A stretch of DNA of 64,000 bases from Platanthera guangdongensis (GCA_039583875.1 CM077152.1:18029059-18093058), one strand, 5' to 3'; shown: positions 22,541-33,809, counted from the first letter of the stretch. Numbers and translations are program-made. The notes: generated by a model not told the origin, from the sequence alone.

Positions 22541-22646
22541 GCCCTTCTTCTCTGCCCTAAACTCCTTCCCCTGTTTCGGGTTCTCTCATCTCTGTTCTCC
22601 TTTCGCAGCCTCTTCTAGTCTTCTTCATCCCCTGTTTCCGACAACA

Positions 22647-22918
22647 ATGTCGGCTTGGAAGAGCAAAAGCAATGATCCCCGCGTGGAGGCCATCGCCTCC
22701 GCCATTAGAGTCGTTCCCGACTTCCCGAAGCCAGGTTTCTTCTTCCTTCAAACCCCTTCCATGGCTAATTAAGATCCGGACTTTGTAACTCATTTCGGCA
22801 ACTTCAGGAATTATGTTCAAGGACATAACCACGCTTCTTCTCGATCCCACGGCGTTCAAGAGCACCGTCGATTTGTTCGTCGAGCGCTACGCCGGAAAAG
22901 GCATCGACGTCGTCGCAG
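22647..22918 (+). CDS. APT: Adenine phosphoribosyltransferase, exons 1-2 only (copy A)
   Basis: APT salvages adenine to AMP with PRPP. Exon 1 (22647-22734) encodes '[20 protein letters not shown]' and continues to 'RVVPDFPKP'. A 73-bp intron (GT at 22735, AG at 22806-22807) follows. Exon 2 (22808-22918) encodes '[17 protein letters not shown]' through '[15 protein letters not shown]' and ends at a GT donor. Splice phase is consistent (G|GA at the first junction). This covers about 66 residues of a protein usually near 180. The next exon ('VEARGF...') and the PRPP-binding loop are not found downstream: intron 2 runs into MITE and copia-derived sequence. It is therefore a truncated gene. An upstream in-frame ATG at 22539 would add 36 S/F-rich residues resembling a plastid transit peptide. 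Confidence 0.85.
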
Positions 22919-23364
22919 GTGATGCATTCTCCCTTCCTTTCCCTTCTCCGTTTCCCCACTTCTGTGCCCTCACCTGTCCGTGTTTATGTAGGCTTTGTTT
23001 GACAAATAAGTATAAAACTATACTTTCAAAATGTTTTTTTATATATAAATTTATGAATATAAAATTTTCAAACATAGCCAAAATTTTGACCGTTTACTCC
23101 TTTAGGGCCCTCCAATTCTTCTCAGAACAGTAAAATGATCAAAACATTGTGGCCCTCCATCATCTTCTTCCCCATCATTCTTGTTTGTTGTATAAGATTT
23201 ATGTATGATTTTTTTTCTGACTTCTTCTCTGGCATGTACTGATGTTGACTTTCAGTCCATTGAAATTTGATGTCATTTGATGGTATTTTTTAAATAATAT
23301 CCTATCAATTATAAAACAATATTAATAAGATCATTTTTTGTTCAAAGAAAATTAGTATTTTTTT

Positions 23365-23744
23365 GGCACCGCAATCCGTTATTTGCTAGTCGTATCCTAA
23401 AATCTCATAACTTTTCGCGCCTTTTCGAAATACGCCTTGTACATGCAATTTTAGGAAAAATGCTCAACTCGATAACTTTCATGTTGATTATTTTTCCTAA
23501 AAATACATGTACAAGGCGTACTTTGGAAATATGCTCAGATTTTGCGCCTTTCAGAAATACGCCTTGTACATGCAATTTCAGGAAAAGTGTTCAACACAAA
23601 AGTTGTAGATATCGTCAAAATCTACAACTTTTGTGATGAACACTTTTCCTGAAATTGCATGTACAAGACGTATTTTGAAAATGCGAAAAATTAGACGATT
23701 TTGAGGTGCGACTAGCCAATAACGGGTTGCGGTTACCAATCACC
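23365..23744. mobile_element. Hairpin MITE in APT intron 2 (copy A), ~380 bp
   Basis: Related to 21515-21929: terminal 'CCGCAATCCGTTATTTGCTA' pairs with 'TAGCCAATAACGGGTTGCGG', and the interior has two palindromes of the 'GTACATGCAATTTCAGGAAA' type. The matching copy in B is 33810-34196, where the left end is more complete. It marks where normal APT intron sequence is replaced by repeats. Confidence 0.75.
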
Positions 23745-23828
23745 TTTTTTTTGTAAATGTTTTATTTTTTATGAGGGTTTAAGTTTGTGGTGTGAGATTC
23801 GTAATTTGTTCTGTTTTTTTATTTGAAA

Positions 23829-24900
23829 TTGTTGCGGGCTAGCTCGATGCCCCGATCGACCAAATTCAATTGGACCGCGAGCCCGACTAGTGGCCAGGCC
23901 GCCGGTGGCCTGGTGGCTTGGCCGCGGCCTGCAGCGGCAAGGCCGGCTTGGCGGCCTGCGGCGGCAAGGCAGGCGGCGACGGCGATTTCCCCCTAAAGGG
24001 GGCGGTCTTGGTGGAGAGAGAGAGGGAGTGGGCCCCACCCCTCATGTTCTCATCATGGGAGGTGGGGTTGACTAGTCAACCCCATGATCTCCCATTTTGG
24101 GTGGAGATCATGGGGGAGCCTTCCTTATAAATGATGTTGTAACCCACCAATTGCCCCCCAAATTCTTCTTGCCGGAGAGCGCTGCTAGTGAGGGAAGAAG
24201 GATCTCCTGCTGCCCCCCTTTCCCACCATCATAACAACCTCCGACGAGAAGGTGGAGACTGTGAAGGGCAGTGTTTCGAAGGTACTCAGAGCGATCTTGC
24301 CGCAGGAGGGTCAGCTGGCAAAAACGCCGAACTTGGCCATGCGCGGCCTGGCACGCGTCCCGGGTGGCCTAGCCGGCAAGCCACGCACCCAAGCCGCGAG
24401 AGCGGGTGGCCGCGCGGGGCCGCGGCAGGCCGTGCGTGGCCGTCCGCGCAGCAGTCTGTGCGCGCCGCGGGAACGCTTTGTACACAGTCAGAGAGAAAGA
24501 AAGGTCGTTGCGGGTTAGCTCGGTACCCCGGTCGGACCGGATTCAATAGGACCGTCTTAGCTGGCGGAGCGGTCGAGCGCGCACACAGTCAGAGAGAAAG
24601 AAAGGTTGACTCAAGATGTGATGACGTGAAAAAACCCCTTAATTGGCTAAAAAATCACGCGACCGGATCTGTGGCAGTCTAAATCCACTAGTTGCTCGTG
24701 ATTATTATGCGTTTTGAGAATCGGGGTAATAGGCCGCTCCCGTTGCAATTTGGGGTGAGAGAGAAGGTCTACGGCTTCCGGCGGGCAACAGGCTGTGTCA
24801 CGAGACCGATTTGTACATTGGAATGTGTGAGATGGCTCTGGCGCTCTGAAACTTGGAGCGCGGGTTCGTCGTGCGCCTGCTAGCAGGGTCGCCTTCCTCC
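23829..24900. repeat. GC-rich unclassified segment with ~55-bp direct repeat (copy A)
   Basis: 'GTTGCGGGCTAGCTCG' at 23831 and 'GTTGCGGGTTAGCTCGG' at 24507 start related blocks about 680 bp apart. 'CACACAGTCAGAGAGAAAGA'-like strings occur at about 24480 and 24580. A TATA-like 'CCTTATAAATG' is at about 24121-24133. The pattern suggests a partial or solo LTR-type element, but ends and PBS are not identifiable. Counterpart in copy B: about 34280-35370. Confidence 0.4.
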
Positions 24901-24945
24901 TTTACTCGCTCCGGGACTTAGGCGTTTTACTGCTAATAAAGAAGT

Positions 24946-25080
24946 TTGGGATGAATGATGTCTCAGCAAAGAAAACCCTATGACTACAAATGTTGTGATT
25001 GACTCTGATGCATCAGGGAAACCTGTAGATCAGAAAATATATAGGGGTATTGTTGGGTCCCTACTATATCTCACAGTTTT
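24946..25080 (+). pseudogene. copia RT C-terminal fragment (copy A, frameshifted)
   Basis: Encodes the copia segment 'TNVVIDSDASGKPVDQKIYR' followed by 'GIVGSLLYLT', the junction between RT and RNase H. The preceding 'KKFGMNDVSAKK' is out of frame because one A is missing compared with copy B ('GAAAACCCTATG' here, 'GAAAACACCTATG' there). Sequence after 'YLT' is no longer in the copia frame. Confidence 0.8.
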
Positions 25081-25976
25081 GCTTCTAATTTTGATATCCA
25101 CATGCATTATTTTGCATTTTATTCAATTTTTTGGCCCTACAAATTGTTTGTTTAATCACAAGCAAATACTACTTCTGATCCTTCTTCCCCCAAGAGAAGG
25201 AAATAGTGGTTTAAGAATATGTAGAAATATTGTTGTTTGTTGTGCCTAATTGTTGTATTGTAATAATTAAAGAAATGGGGTTACTTTATTAGGAGGCCTT
25301 TACTTGCCATTATTTCTTTTCTCATGTCACATGTTGATATCATGTGTTTTTTAAATTAAAGTGCATGCTTATTTTTCCAAATGACTTTAGTTTTTTTAGG
25401 GCAATATAATAATAAGGGCTAAACTTAGTCCTTTAATATTCGTAGTCCAATGAATTTAAGTGTTTTTAGTACTACGAATAATCGTTTGTGTTTTTTGACT
25501 CCGAGTAGTCGTCGTAGGACTGTTAATAACATCACCCTTTTTAAAGCATTGATGGATTTGGCATCAATCATGGTGAAAACACATGAAGGGAGTCAAAACT
25601 AGCATAATACTTCACATGCCTATTTTGTTTTGTTTTTTGGGTGTTAATGAAACTAATGATTTCTTGATTCTCACCACTCAATATCTTCAATGAACTTCCC
25701 CGCGGCCCGCCTTGTTGCGGCCCGCCGTCGCTGCCGCGCTTCTTCACGTATTGTCCCTCCTTCGTTTCTCCCCATTCTTTAAAAGGGTAGGTAAACTCAG
25801 CACTTTTTTTGGGCCTTGTCATCGTCCTTGTCTTTGGTAGGTTAGGTTTTACTCTTTTTTTTTAAAGAGCTATGCAAATAGTTTTAGTTCCAATTTTTGG
25901 TCTTCTTTACTTGGAGATTATATCCAATCTTTTTTTACTCTCAAGGATGACATGCACACATTATACATTTATACTA

Positions 25977-26163
25977 AGCCTCAGTTTGTCGCGGTCGTGA
26001 ACCAGCACTGTTCGTGAACGCCCGACCTCCCCTGAAAAAATTCAAGCATTCTATGCTCAAAACTAGTTTATTTTCTTGATAGCAGTGATAATCTGTCTTG
26101 TCAAACATACATTCTATGATAATGACATTTTTAACCACATAAGTCACACCATACGAAGCCTTG
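25977..26163. mobile_element. MITE-like element (copy A)
   Basis: 'AAGCCTCAGTTTGTCG' on the left and 'CCATACGAAGCCTT' on the right are imperfect inverted repeats. The interior resembles 13711-13939 ('AACTAGTTTATTTTCTTGAT', 'AACATACATTCTATGA'). It is followed by a poly-G tract at 26191-26210. Counterpart: 36448-36636. Confidence 0.55.
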
Positions 26164-27492
26164 GTCATCCTGACCTAACATAGAGAGAGAGGGAGGGGGG
26201 GGGGGGGGGGATATTCTCTAAAACAAGTGACTAAATTAACAAAAAAAAACAAAATTTGATCATGAAATCAGAGGGAAGTACATAGAGCAAAAAGGTAGTG
26301 CCAAATGGAGCCTTACTCATCTGAGTAGGTGAGTGAGTACAAGTGACTAAATTAACAGAAAAAAAAAGAAAATTTGATGATGAAATCACAAATGAGAGAG
26401 AAGAACATAGTGTTGTCAAGCTCAACTTAATGTTGCATTTATTTGTTACTTTTTCTCCCTCTTGAATGGGAAAAATGTTGCATGTACTTGAAACGTAACA
26501 TCATGCTTCATCCTTTCCCTGTTATAAGATCATCATCTTTGTTGACTCTTTCTCAGCCCTAATTCCAACATTTTTATCAAAGGGAATTGTTAAAGGTAAA
26601 CTGAATTTGATATACACAAATCATTGTTAATGACAAATTATATATTTTGAAAAATATTCTGTGCAAATTAAAATTATTAATCAAAAATTAAAATTGTTAA
26701 TAACAAATCAACACTATAAATTACATAATTAAATGTTTTAGATTAAAAAAATCATCTCATGAGAAGTCCAGCGCAACAGTTCGACAAAATAACACGTTTA
26801 TAACATAGAAATACCAAATTTATGACATTTAATATATGGTAACCGTCACATCTAGTTCAATGAAAATCTGTAAAAATTTAAAGACTTTTATTACTAAACA
26901 ACAACTACAAAATTCATAAATCTGATTAAATTAAATTTCAGAAATCAGCCGCGAAACATGTCTGTATAAAGTGAAAATCTTTATAAGTTTTAGAGTTTGA
27001 TTCCAGTATCTGAAATTAGGAACAAAAAAAAATGAAAAAATTGACAGCAGTTTTTTAAGGTAAATGAGAATATGAAAACAAGAATCAACTTCATTTGTTA
27101 CAGCAATCAATACACTTATGTTTCCTCCTCTTCATAAACTACAATAGGGCATAAGAGACTAGAACTCAACCATTCAGCATCATTATCTAATTGCAACACA
27201 AAAACAAAAACAAAAATGAAGAACGAAAAATCAAACGTGTAAAATCCATATGCAGAATCCAAAATGAAAAATTAGCTGCTCAATATGCTGAAGATGAAAG
27301 AAAAAAATCTGTATTAAATAATTCAGATGCAGAATCAAAACGAAATTGAAGAGAAGCGACGGCGCACCTTCAAAATCAACGAAAAAACCGCTGCCCGCAA
27401 CGGGAGAGACAACGAAAACAAAGAACCAACGTGTGCACCTTCAAAATCGTTTGACTGTTGTACGTTGAGCCGCTCACCAGAAGTTTCACAAC

Positions 27493-27527
27493 CTAATAAT
27501 TACAAGCATGCCATTTATATTTCTACA
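27493..27527 (-). repeat. Truncated 3' LTR of copia element
   Basis: Reads 'TGTAGAAATATAAATGGCAT' and onward on the minus strand, identical to the start of the 5' LTR for about 35 bp, then stops abruptly at duplication sequence ('AACCTA'). A polypurine tract 'CTTGAGGGGGTC' (plus 27528-27540) lies directly upstream in minus-strand sense. Confidence 0.9.
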
Positions 27528-27534
27528 GACCCCC

Positions 27535-29104
27535 TCAAGTTGGAATTTGGGAGATATGACAAATTCCCAACTTGCTAAGTAAAAACGTTAGTTGAGCATG
27601 TCCCAAAGCTTTGGTGAGGAAATCTGCTAACTGTAATTTAGTGGAAATGTATGTTGGAGTAATGAGCCCAGAAACCAATTTTTCACGAACGAGATGACAA
27701 TCCAATTCAATGTGCTTTGTTCGCTCGTGGTAAACTGGGTTTGAGGCAATGTGAAGAGCTGCTTGGCTGTCACAAGCTAACGGAATAGGAGTTACATTAT
27801 CCACCCGAAAATCATGAAACAGATTGACTAGCCATGTTAATTCACAACACACCGAAGCCATTGCCCGGTACTCTGACTCTGCTGATGATTTGGAGACAGT
27901 GTTCTGCTTCTTGGTTTTCCACGAAATTAAGGAGTTACCCAGCAGGATGCAATATCCAGTGAGAGATCGTCTGGTAGTAGGGCAAGATGCCCAGTCGGCA
28001 TCGCAAAATGCCCGTAACTGCAAACTACAGTTTGATGAGTAGTATAACCCCTGATCAATGGTGCCTTTAATGTACCGTAAGACTTTTTGCACCATGTGTA
28101 GGTGAGGAGTTCTTGGCGTTGACATGAATTGACTTAAAATGTGGACTGCATAAGTAAGATCTGGTCGAGAGACCGTCAGGTATATCAGCCGACCAACAAT
28201 TCGACGATAGAGAGAGGGATCACATAGTTCATCTCCATCAGTAGAATTCAAGCGGTGGTTTTGTTCAATGGGTATATTACTGCTCTTGGCATCCGTGAGC
28301 TGCATGTCTTGAAGGATATCTTGAGCATATTTGCGCTGGTGTAGATAAACGCCATCATGATTCCTGAAAATTTCTAATCCTAAGAAATAGGACAGTACTC
28401 CCAGGTCTTTTATTTTGAAGTGTTTGTCCAAGGAGAGTTTCAAATCATCCAGTTCAAGTTGATGTGTTCCAGCTAGTATCACATCATCCACATAAACTAG
28501 AACTGCTGTAAACCGATCATTAGCTGCTTTAGTGAATAACGAATGGTCATTCAAAGATTGAGTATACCCAAGTGTAAGCAATGTATGGGAAAATTTTGAA
28601 AACCATTGTCGGGATGATTGCTTGAGACCGTAGATAGACTTCATTAGGCGACATACACGAGTTGTTGGAGTGGAATCCTTCGGAACCTGAAATCCTGGAG
28701 GAAGTTCCATGTATACTTCTTCATTTAAATCACCGTGTAAAAAGGCATTGTGAACATCCAACTGATTAAGAAACCATCCTTTTGAGGCAGCTAAAGCAAG
28801 AAGAACACGTATAGTTGTCATTTGGCTACGGGAGCAACGTATCCTGAAAATCTAATCCCTCTATTTGGGTGTAACCCTTTGCAACTAATCGTGCTTTATA
28901 ACGCTCAATTGATCCATTAGAATGATACTTGATTTTATATATCCATTTACATCCAATCGCTCTCTTTCCATGAGGTAAGTCAGTGACAATCCAAGTGTGA
29001 TTGTCTTGTAAAGCTTGTACTTCGGCAGCCATAGCATCTCGCCAGACAGTATGCTGATATGCCTCTTGATAAGTGGTTGGTTCCTTTGTTAAAGAACTGA
29101 TCAT
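27535..29104 (-). CDS. copia reverse transcriptase-RNase H
   Basis: Copies element RNA into DNA (RT) and degrades the RNA strand (RNase H). On the minus strand, 28826-29104 encodes the RT N-terminal block ('[17 protein letters not shown]', '[19 protein letters not shown]'). Two single-base losses near 28820-28830 destroy the 'F-A-P-V-A-K' junction. An open 428-codon frame (27535-28821) then continues with '[20 protein letters not shown]', the catalytic '[10 protein letters not shown]', 'YFLGLEI', '[17 protein letters not shown]', and the RNase H domain with 'CDADWASCP', '[11 protein letters not shown]' and '[12 protein letters not shown]'. The long open frame indicates a relatively young copy. 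Confidence 0.92.
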
Positions 29105-30387
29105 AAACGAAGATGAGGCCCATTTGAAGAAGCTTGGTAGTCATTGGTAGTGATGGATGAACAGACAAAATCATTCAGCCATCGAGGAGGTATAATCTGT
29201 CTGGTAGATTTTCGTTGCTGGGTAAGTGAGGAAGTGTCCATAGGAGAAGTGGAAATAACGATATCATGGTCAATAGAAGGGGAATTAGAGTGGACTGGAG
29301 AATGTTGTTCAATGGGGATGAACTCTTCATCATCAGTAGGGAATGATATAGGTGTAGGAAATATAGAGTCAGGAGTGGGATTGTTTTGAACAGAAGAGAA
29401 GGGAAAAACGGTTTCAGAAAATTGAACATCGCGACTCACATAGATTTGGTTAGTGTTGAGGTCAAAAACTTTATACCCCTTTTGATGTAGGGGATAACCT
29501 ATGAAAACACATGGGGAGGCACGAGGAGCAAATTTATCTTTGTGAGGAGTCGTGATTGATGCAAAACATAAGCAACCAAATACCCGGAGATAACTATAGG
29601 TTGGACATTTATGAAATAACATCTCATAGGGGGTTTTGTTTTGCAGAACTGTAGAAGGTATTTTGTTGATAATATGAGTAGCAGTGAGAACACACTCCCC
29701 CCAAAATTGAATGGGTAGAGAAGCTTGAAATCTGAGAGCCCGCGCAATTTCTAGAATGTGGCGGTGTTTTCTCTCAGGAATTCCATTTTGTTGAGGAGAG
29801 TGTATGCAACTGGTTTGATGTTGTATGCCATGTGAGAGAAAGAATTGTTTTAGGGTAGAATTGCAAACTCCGAGCCATTATCTGTTCGGAAAATCTTAAT
29901 AGAACAGTGAAATTGAGTTGAAATTAACTGTAAAACGACTGGAGTAAAGAAGGAACTTCAGATTTTGTAGTCATTAAGTATGTCCAAGTTGTTCGAGTGA
30001 AATTATCAACGAGTGTGAGAAAATAACGGAAACCATAATGTGTGGGGGTTTTATAAGGTCCCAAACATCACAATGCACAATGTCAAAAGCTTGTTGACAG
30101 AAGTTATCACTTTTATAAAAGGGTAAACGTGTTTGTTTAGCAAGGGGACAAATAGTACAATGCATATACTTGACTGTATGTAAATCTGGTACAACAGAAA
30201 TGAGATGCCGCAGTTTATCAAATGAAATATGGCCTAATCTATGATGCCATAACAAGGTATTATTTGGAGCAGTGATGAGATTGCTGTAAACATCAGGAAA
30301 TTGATTAGAAGTGTTGTATGCAGGACAATTGGAAAGATGATATAGTCCATTCACCCGTCTACCAATTTCCACTGTTGTCTTCCGCAA
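29101..30387 (-). pseudogene. copia GAG-pre-integrase and integrase (frameshifted)
   Basis: 29974-30387 (minus) encodes the GAG-pre-integrase zinc-binding region: 'LLWHHRLGHISFDKLRHL' and 'MHCTICPLAKQTRLPF', then 'AFDIVHCDVWDL', the beginning of the integrase core. Between 29740 and 29980 the core is broken by frameshifts; 'FRTDNGSEF' can be read near 29880. 29101-29622 resumes with 'CPTYSYLRVFGCLCFAS' and 'CVFIGYPLHQKGYKVFDL', the usual C-terminal integrase region. Integrase inserts the cDNA in the genome; here it could not be made intact. Confidence 0.88.
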
Positions 30388-30520
30388 ATGGTCCTGTATG
30401 AAACAAAAATTTGTGGTAAAAAGTAAGGAGCAAGCAGAGTCCAGGGAAATTTGCTAACAGATAGCAAATTATGTTTAAAGGTTGGTACACACAACACATT
30501 GTGAAGAGTTAAGGACGAGT

Positions 30521-31117
30521 TTATGTGAACATCCCCACATGTGTAACATTTGCCGTGGAACCATCAGGCAAGTACACATTTTGTGAGGGGAGGAGTTGTT
30601 TTGGTGCAGTGAACTTTGCCAAATTATGGCATATATGGGTAGTAGCACCACTATCAATAAGCCAATCGTCCGTGTGATCGTTTGTTGTCATACAATATGC
30701 AATACCTGCCAGTTTCTGACAAGGTTCTGGAGGTGTTAAACCTTGTGATGGAAGTAAACCAAGAAGTTGTTTAATCTGATCCTGTGTTAACTGTGGAGCA
30801 GTAGAGTTGGAGTTATCAGACTGGCTGAATGATTCAACCGCATAAGCCTGCTGCCTTTGGGATTTGACGGCATGATGTTTTACTTTCGGTTTGTAATTTG
30901 GTGGGTATCCATGGAGTTTGAAGCATTTCTCTTTTGTATGTCCCCCCTGGTTACAATAATCACAGTGGAAGATTTTCTTGTGATGCCAAGGTTGCTGTCC
31001 AGTGTGTGAAGAATGAGGAGTGTTGGCCAACAAGGCAGCATTCATGTCAGTCAGAGAAAATGTTGATGCATGAATTTGTTGTTCTTCCCTGCTGCACCAT
31101 GGAGTATGCATCCTCAA
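30521..31117 (-). CDS. copia zinc knuckle and aspartic protease region
   Basis: An open frame with a CCHC knuckle 'CDYCNQGGHTKEKC' (C-x2-C-x4-H-x4-C) that packages RNA, followed by the protease active site 'DDWLIDSGATTHICHN' near 30620-30665. It overlaps the end of the gag frame, so gag and pol were originally one frame. It continues to 'YLPDGSTANVTHVG', the normal protease flap side. Confidence 0.9.
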   Translation of the reverse strand: MRMHTPWCSREEQQIHASTFSLTDMNAALLANTPHSSHTGQQPWHHKKIFHCDYCNQGGHTKEKCFKLHGYPPNYKPKVKHHAVKSQRQQAYAVESFSQSDNSNSTAPQLTQDQIKQLLGLLPSQGLTPPEPCQKLAGIAYCMTTNDHTDDWLIDSGATTHICHNLAKFTAPKQLLPSQNVYLPDGSTANVTHVGMFT

Positions 31118-31868
31118 TCGTTGGCAGGGGTTTCATCAGCAAGATTTGTCCACGAATTGGCTTGTAGATGTCATTTAAGCCCATTAAAAACTGCATTAAT
31201 TTTTGTTCCTCCAATTGTTTCTCCCAAGCATGTAGAACAGCACAATGAACATTGGATACACACGCGGGCATGGGGGTAATAGCCTCTAATTCGTCCCATA
31301 ATTGTTTGAGTTTGGTATAATAGCCTTCAATTTTTAAACCTTCTTGGACACAAGATGTGATGGCTTTCCGTAAACCATAGCTCATGGTACCCGTCCCGGT
31401 GGAGAAACGCCGCTGCAGATTTGCCCACATGAGAGCAGCCGTATTGGCATGTAAGATGGAATTACCGATCTCCTTGGAGACAGCACTAATAATCCAGGAG
31501 ATAACCATGGAGTTTACTTGATCCCATTTGGGACGATCGACATCTCCCTCCGGTGGTCGTGGCAGAGAGCCATCAACGAAACCCATCTTATTCTTGCAGG
31601 TGAGAACAATTTCCATGGATCGTCGCCAAGAAATGTAGTTGGAAGTGCCCAGTAGCACGTGATTCACAAGAGTGATCCCCGGTGCGTCAGAATTATGCAG
31701 AAGGTAATGAAGGGAACCGGAATTCTTGATCCAGCGAAACTGCTGCCAACATCTGGATAGAGAGGTGGAGAATGGCTTGCCATTGCAAGACGAATGGGGA
31801 AAAGCAAGTGTGGAGAAGAAAGAACAGGGGAGATATAAAAAGAAATCGGACGATTGCCGCCGAAACAC
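31047..31868 (-). CDS. copia Gag capsid region
   Basis: Open minus-strand frame with the copia Gag pattern: 'NHVLLGTSNYISWRRSMEIV', 'NKMGFVDGSLPRP', 'WDQVNSMVISWII', 'ALMWANLQRRFS' and 'LKQLWDELEAI', ending at 'LMGLNDIYKPIRGQILLMKP'. It forms the particle shell. The natural start is probably the Met upstream of 'HNSDAPG', after the 5' leader and PBS; the long N-terminal extension of the open frame is leader sequence. Confidence 0.88.
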   Translation of the reverse strand: MFRRQSSDFFLYLPCSFFSTLAFPHSSCNGKPFSTSLSRCWQQFRWIKNSGSLHYLLHNSDAPGITLVNHVLLGTSNYISWRRSMEIVLTCKNKMGFVDGSLPRPPEGDVDRPKWDQVNSMVISWIISAVSKEIGNSILHANTAALMWANLQRRFSTGTGTMSYGLRKAITSCVQEGLKIEGYYTKLKQLWDELEAITPMPACVSNVHCAVLHAWEKQLEEQKLMQFLMGLNDIYKPIRGQILLMKPLPTIEDAYSMVQQGRTTNSCINIFSD

Positions 31869-31980
31869 CAGAAGAACGCGAGATCGATCCGAGATAAAAA
31901 AAAAACGAACAGAGAAGATTTCGCAAGATCAGGGATCCAAATCCACTAACAGAAAGAGTTGATCTGTGGCTCTGATACCA

Positions 31981-32185
31981 TGTTAAAATGGCGCAAGATC
32001 GAACAGTGTACAGATCAGGCAGAGAAAGAAGGAAGAAGAAGAAGAAGATGATTAACGAAATCAATTTGAATTACAAACTAACTGGAGTCTTTTGTGGTAC
32101 TTATGTACAATAACAGAGAAATGTAGAATGACTAAATTATCCAAGTATTTCTAATAATTACAAGCATGCCATTTATATTTCTACA
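31981..32185 (-). repeat. 5' LTR of copia element (205 bp)
   Basis: On the minus strand it runs from TGTAGAAATATAAATGG to CGCCATTTTAACA and is followed immediately by the PBS 'TGGTATCAGAG' (plus 31970-31980), complementary to initiator Met-tRNA. It contains a CTT-rich tract (plus 32028-32050, 'GAAGAAGAAGAAG') and borders copy B of the duplication at 32186. Confidence 0.93.
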
Positions 32186-33086
32186 TTTTAAAATTTTTGT
32201 TATATCAGTATAGTCTCTCAACTATTTTTGTTATATTAAAAGTTTAGGATCCTAGGATTGAAATTATTTTTGTCCATTATTCATTGCAATGTATTGAAAA
32301 TTAAATAATAATTATCAAAATAATAATAAAATTATATTTCAAAGAAGCCATGCCGAAGTTGCCAAGTCCGCTGAATACTGTATCGGAGAAGATAGTTAAC
32401 GGTCAGAAGAGATACCCTGTCCGGCGTACTTTTTAATTTTTATTGATGACCAGCCGAAAAGACGGAGTGTGGTCCATATGCAGCAGGTTGTTTAGGTGGA
32501 GATTTGAACCCACGGTCTCCTTGATAATATTGAGTGAGCCACATGAAATGAACGGTGATATCCGAGTGTGTTGCGACTCGTTAAAAGAAATGATTTAGTT
32601 TCACACCGCCTAACATGCTCATTGGTCCTAAGTATGTAAGCAGGGTGACCACTCCTCCTGTAACCACATAATTTTGAAAAGTGACGCCACAATACTTCAC
32701 AGATAAAGTGATTTAGTGCCGGCCTTTTATCACCCACGATCGGTAACAGATCTGATTTTAAGAGATCTGCACAGCGAAAAATCACCCTGGTAAACCGGAA
32801 AGCATATGGTATTTCTTGAGGAAGATCCCCCTGCCGCTTCTCTCTCCTCTCTTTCTCTCTCATCTCTGTTTCATCTCGCTGTAAAAACTTAATGCATAAT
32901 TCTCGTGCAGAGAGCCCTTCTTCTTTTCCATTCCACGAAACGCTCCCCTGCTCGGACGCTGAACTTTCTCCATTATAAATGCCCTTCTTCTCTGCCCTAA
33001 ACTCCTTCCCCTGTTTCGGGTTCTCTCATCTCTGTTCTCCTTTCGCAGCCTCTTCTAGTCTTCTTCATCCCCTGTTTCCGACGACA

Positions 33087-33358
33087 ATGTCGGCTTGGAA
33101 GAGCAAAAGCAATGATCCCCGCGTGGAGGCCATCGCCTCCGCCATTAGAGTCGTTCCCGACTTCCCGAAGCCAGGTTTCTTCTTCCTTCAAACCCCTTCC
33201 ATGGCTAATTAAGATCCGGACTTTGTAACTCATTTCGGCAACTTCAGGAATTATGTTCAAGGACATAACCACGCTTCTTCTCGATCCCACGGCGTTCAAG
33301 AGCACCGTCGATTTGTTTGTCGAGCGCTACGCCGGAAAAGGCATCGACGTCGTCGCAG
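33087..33358 (+). CDS. APT: Adenine phosphoribosyltransferase, exons 1-2 only (copy B)
   Basis: Exon 1 33087-33174 and exon 2 33248-33358, with the same intron and splice sites as copy A. The 199 coding bases differ from copy A at a single synonymous position (TTT for TTC in 'DLFVERY', near 33316-33318). A TATA-like 'CATTATAAATG' at 32971 and the upstream in-frame ATG at 32979 are conserved. As in copy A, no later APT exon follows: a hairpin MITE begins at 33810. Both copies were thus truncated before they were duplicated. Any transcript could not give an active enzyme because the PRPP-binding motif and most of the fold are missing. Confidence 0.85.
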
Positions 33359-33809
33359 GTGATGCATTCTCCCTTCCTTTCCCTTCTCCGTTTCCCCACT
33401 TCTGTGCCCTCACCTGTCCGTGTTTATGTAGGCTTTGTTTGACAAATAAGTAGTAAAACTATACTTTCAAAATGTTTTTTTATATATAAATTTATGAATA
33501 TAAAATTTTCAAACATAGCCAAAATTTTGACCGTTTACTCCTTTAGGGCCCTCCAATTCTTCTCAGAACAGTAAAATGATCAAAACATTGTGACCCTCCA
33601 TCATCTTCTTCCCCATCATTCTTGTTTGTTGTATAAGATATATGTATGATTTTTTTTTTCTGACTTCTTCTCTGGCATGTACTGATGTTGACTTTCAGTC
33701 CATTGAAATTTGATGTCATTTGATGGTATTTTTTAATTAATATTCTATCAATTATAAAACAATATTAATAAGATCATTTTTTGTTCAAAGAAAATTAGTA
33801 TTTTTTTTT

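Larger units (their letters stand above)
21128..27495. repeat. Segmental duplication, copy A
   Basis: Nearly identical in order and sequence to 32186-37981: shared start 'TTTTAAA...TTTTTGTTATATC', APT exons 1-2, hairpin MITE, GC-rich unit, copia RT fragment, poly-G tract and the closing 'TTGTACGTTGA...CCGCTCACCAGAAG'. Copy A keeps about 80 bp near 21165-21245 and about 555 bp at 21450-22003 that are missing from copy B. Its right end stops at a truncated copia LTR. The stretches without other entries (25251-25976, 26211-27490) are AT-rich and show no gene. Confidence 0.93.
27493..32185 (-). mobile_element. Ty1/copia retrotransposon at the duplication junction
   Basis: Minus-strand element with gag, zinc knuckle, protease, integrase, RT and RNase H in copia order. 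The 5' LTR (31981-32185, 205 bp) is complete, starting TGTAGAAATAT and ending TTTTAACA. The 3' LTR (27493-27527) keeps only its first ~35 bp. Coding regions are largely intact but frameshifted in integrase and at the start of RT, so it is probably not autonomous. No target-site duplication can be assessed because the two flanks are different parts of the duplicated segment. Confidence 0.92.

Noticed and set aside
22557..22865. 102-codon minus-strand ORF, repeated at 32997-33305
   Set aside because: It is the antisense shadow of the APT promoter and exons 1-2, conserved only because the whole segment is duplicated.
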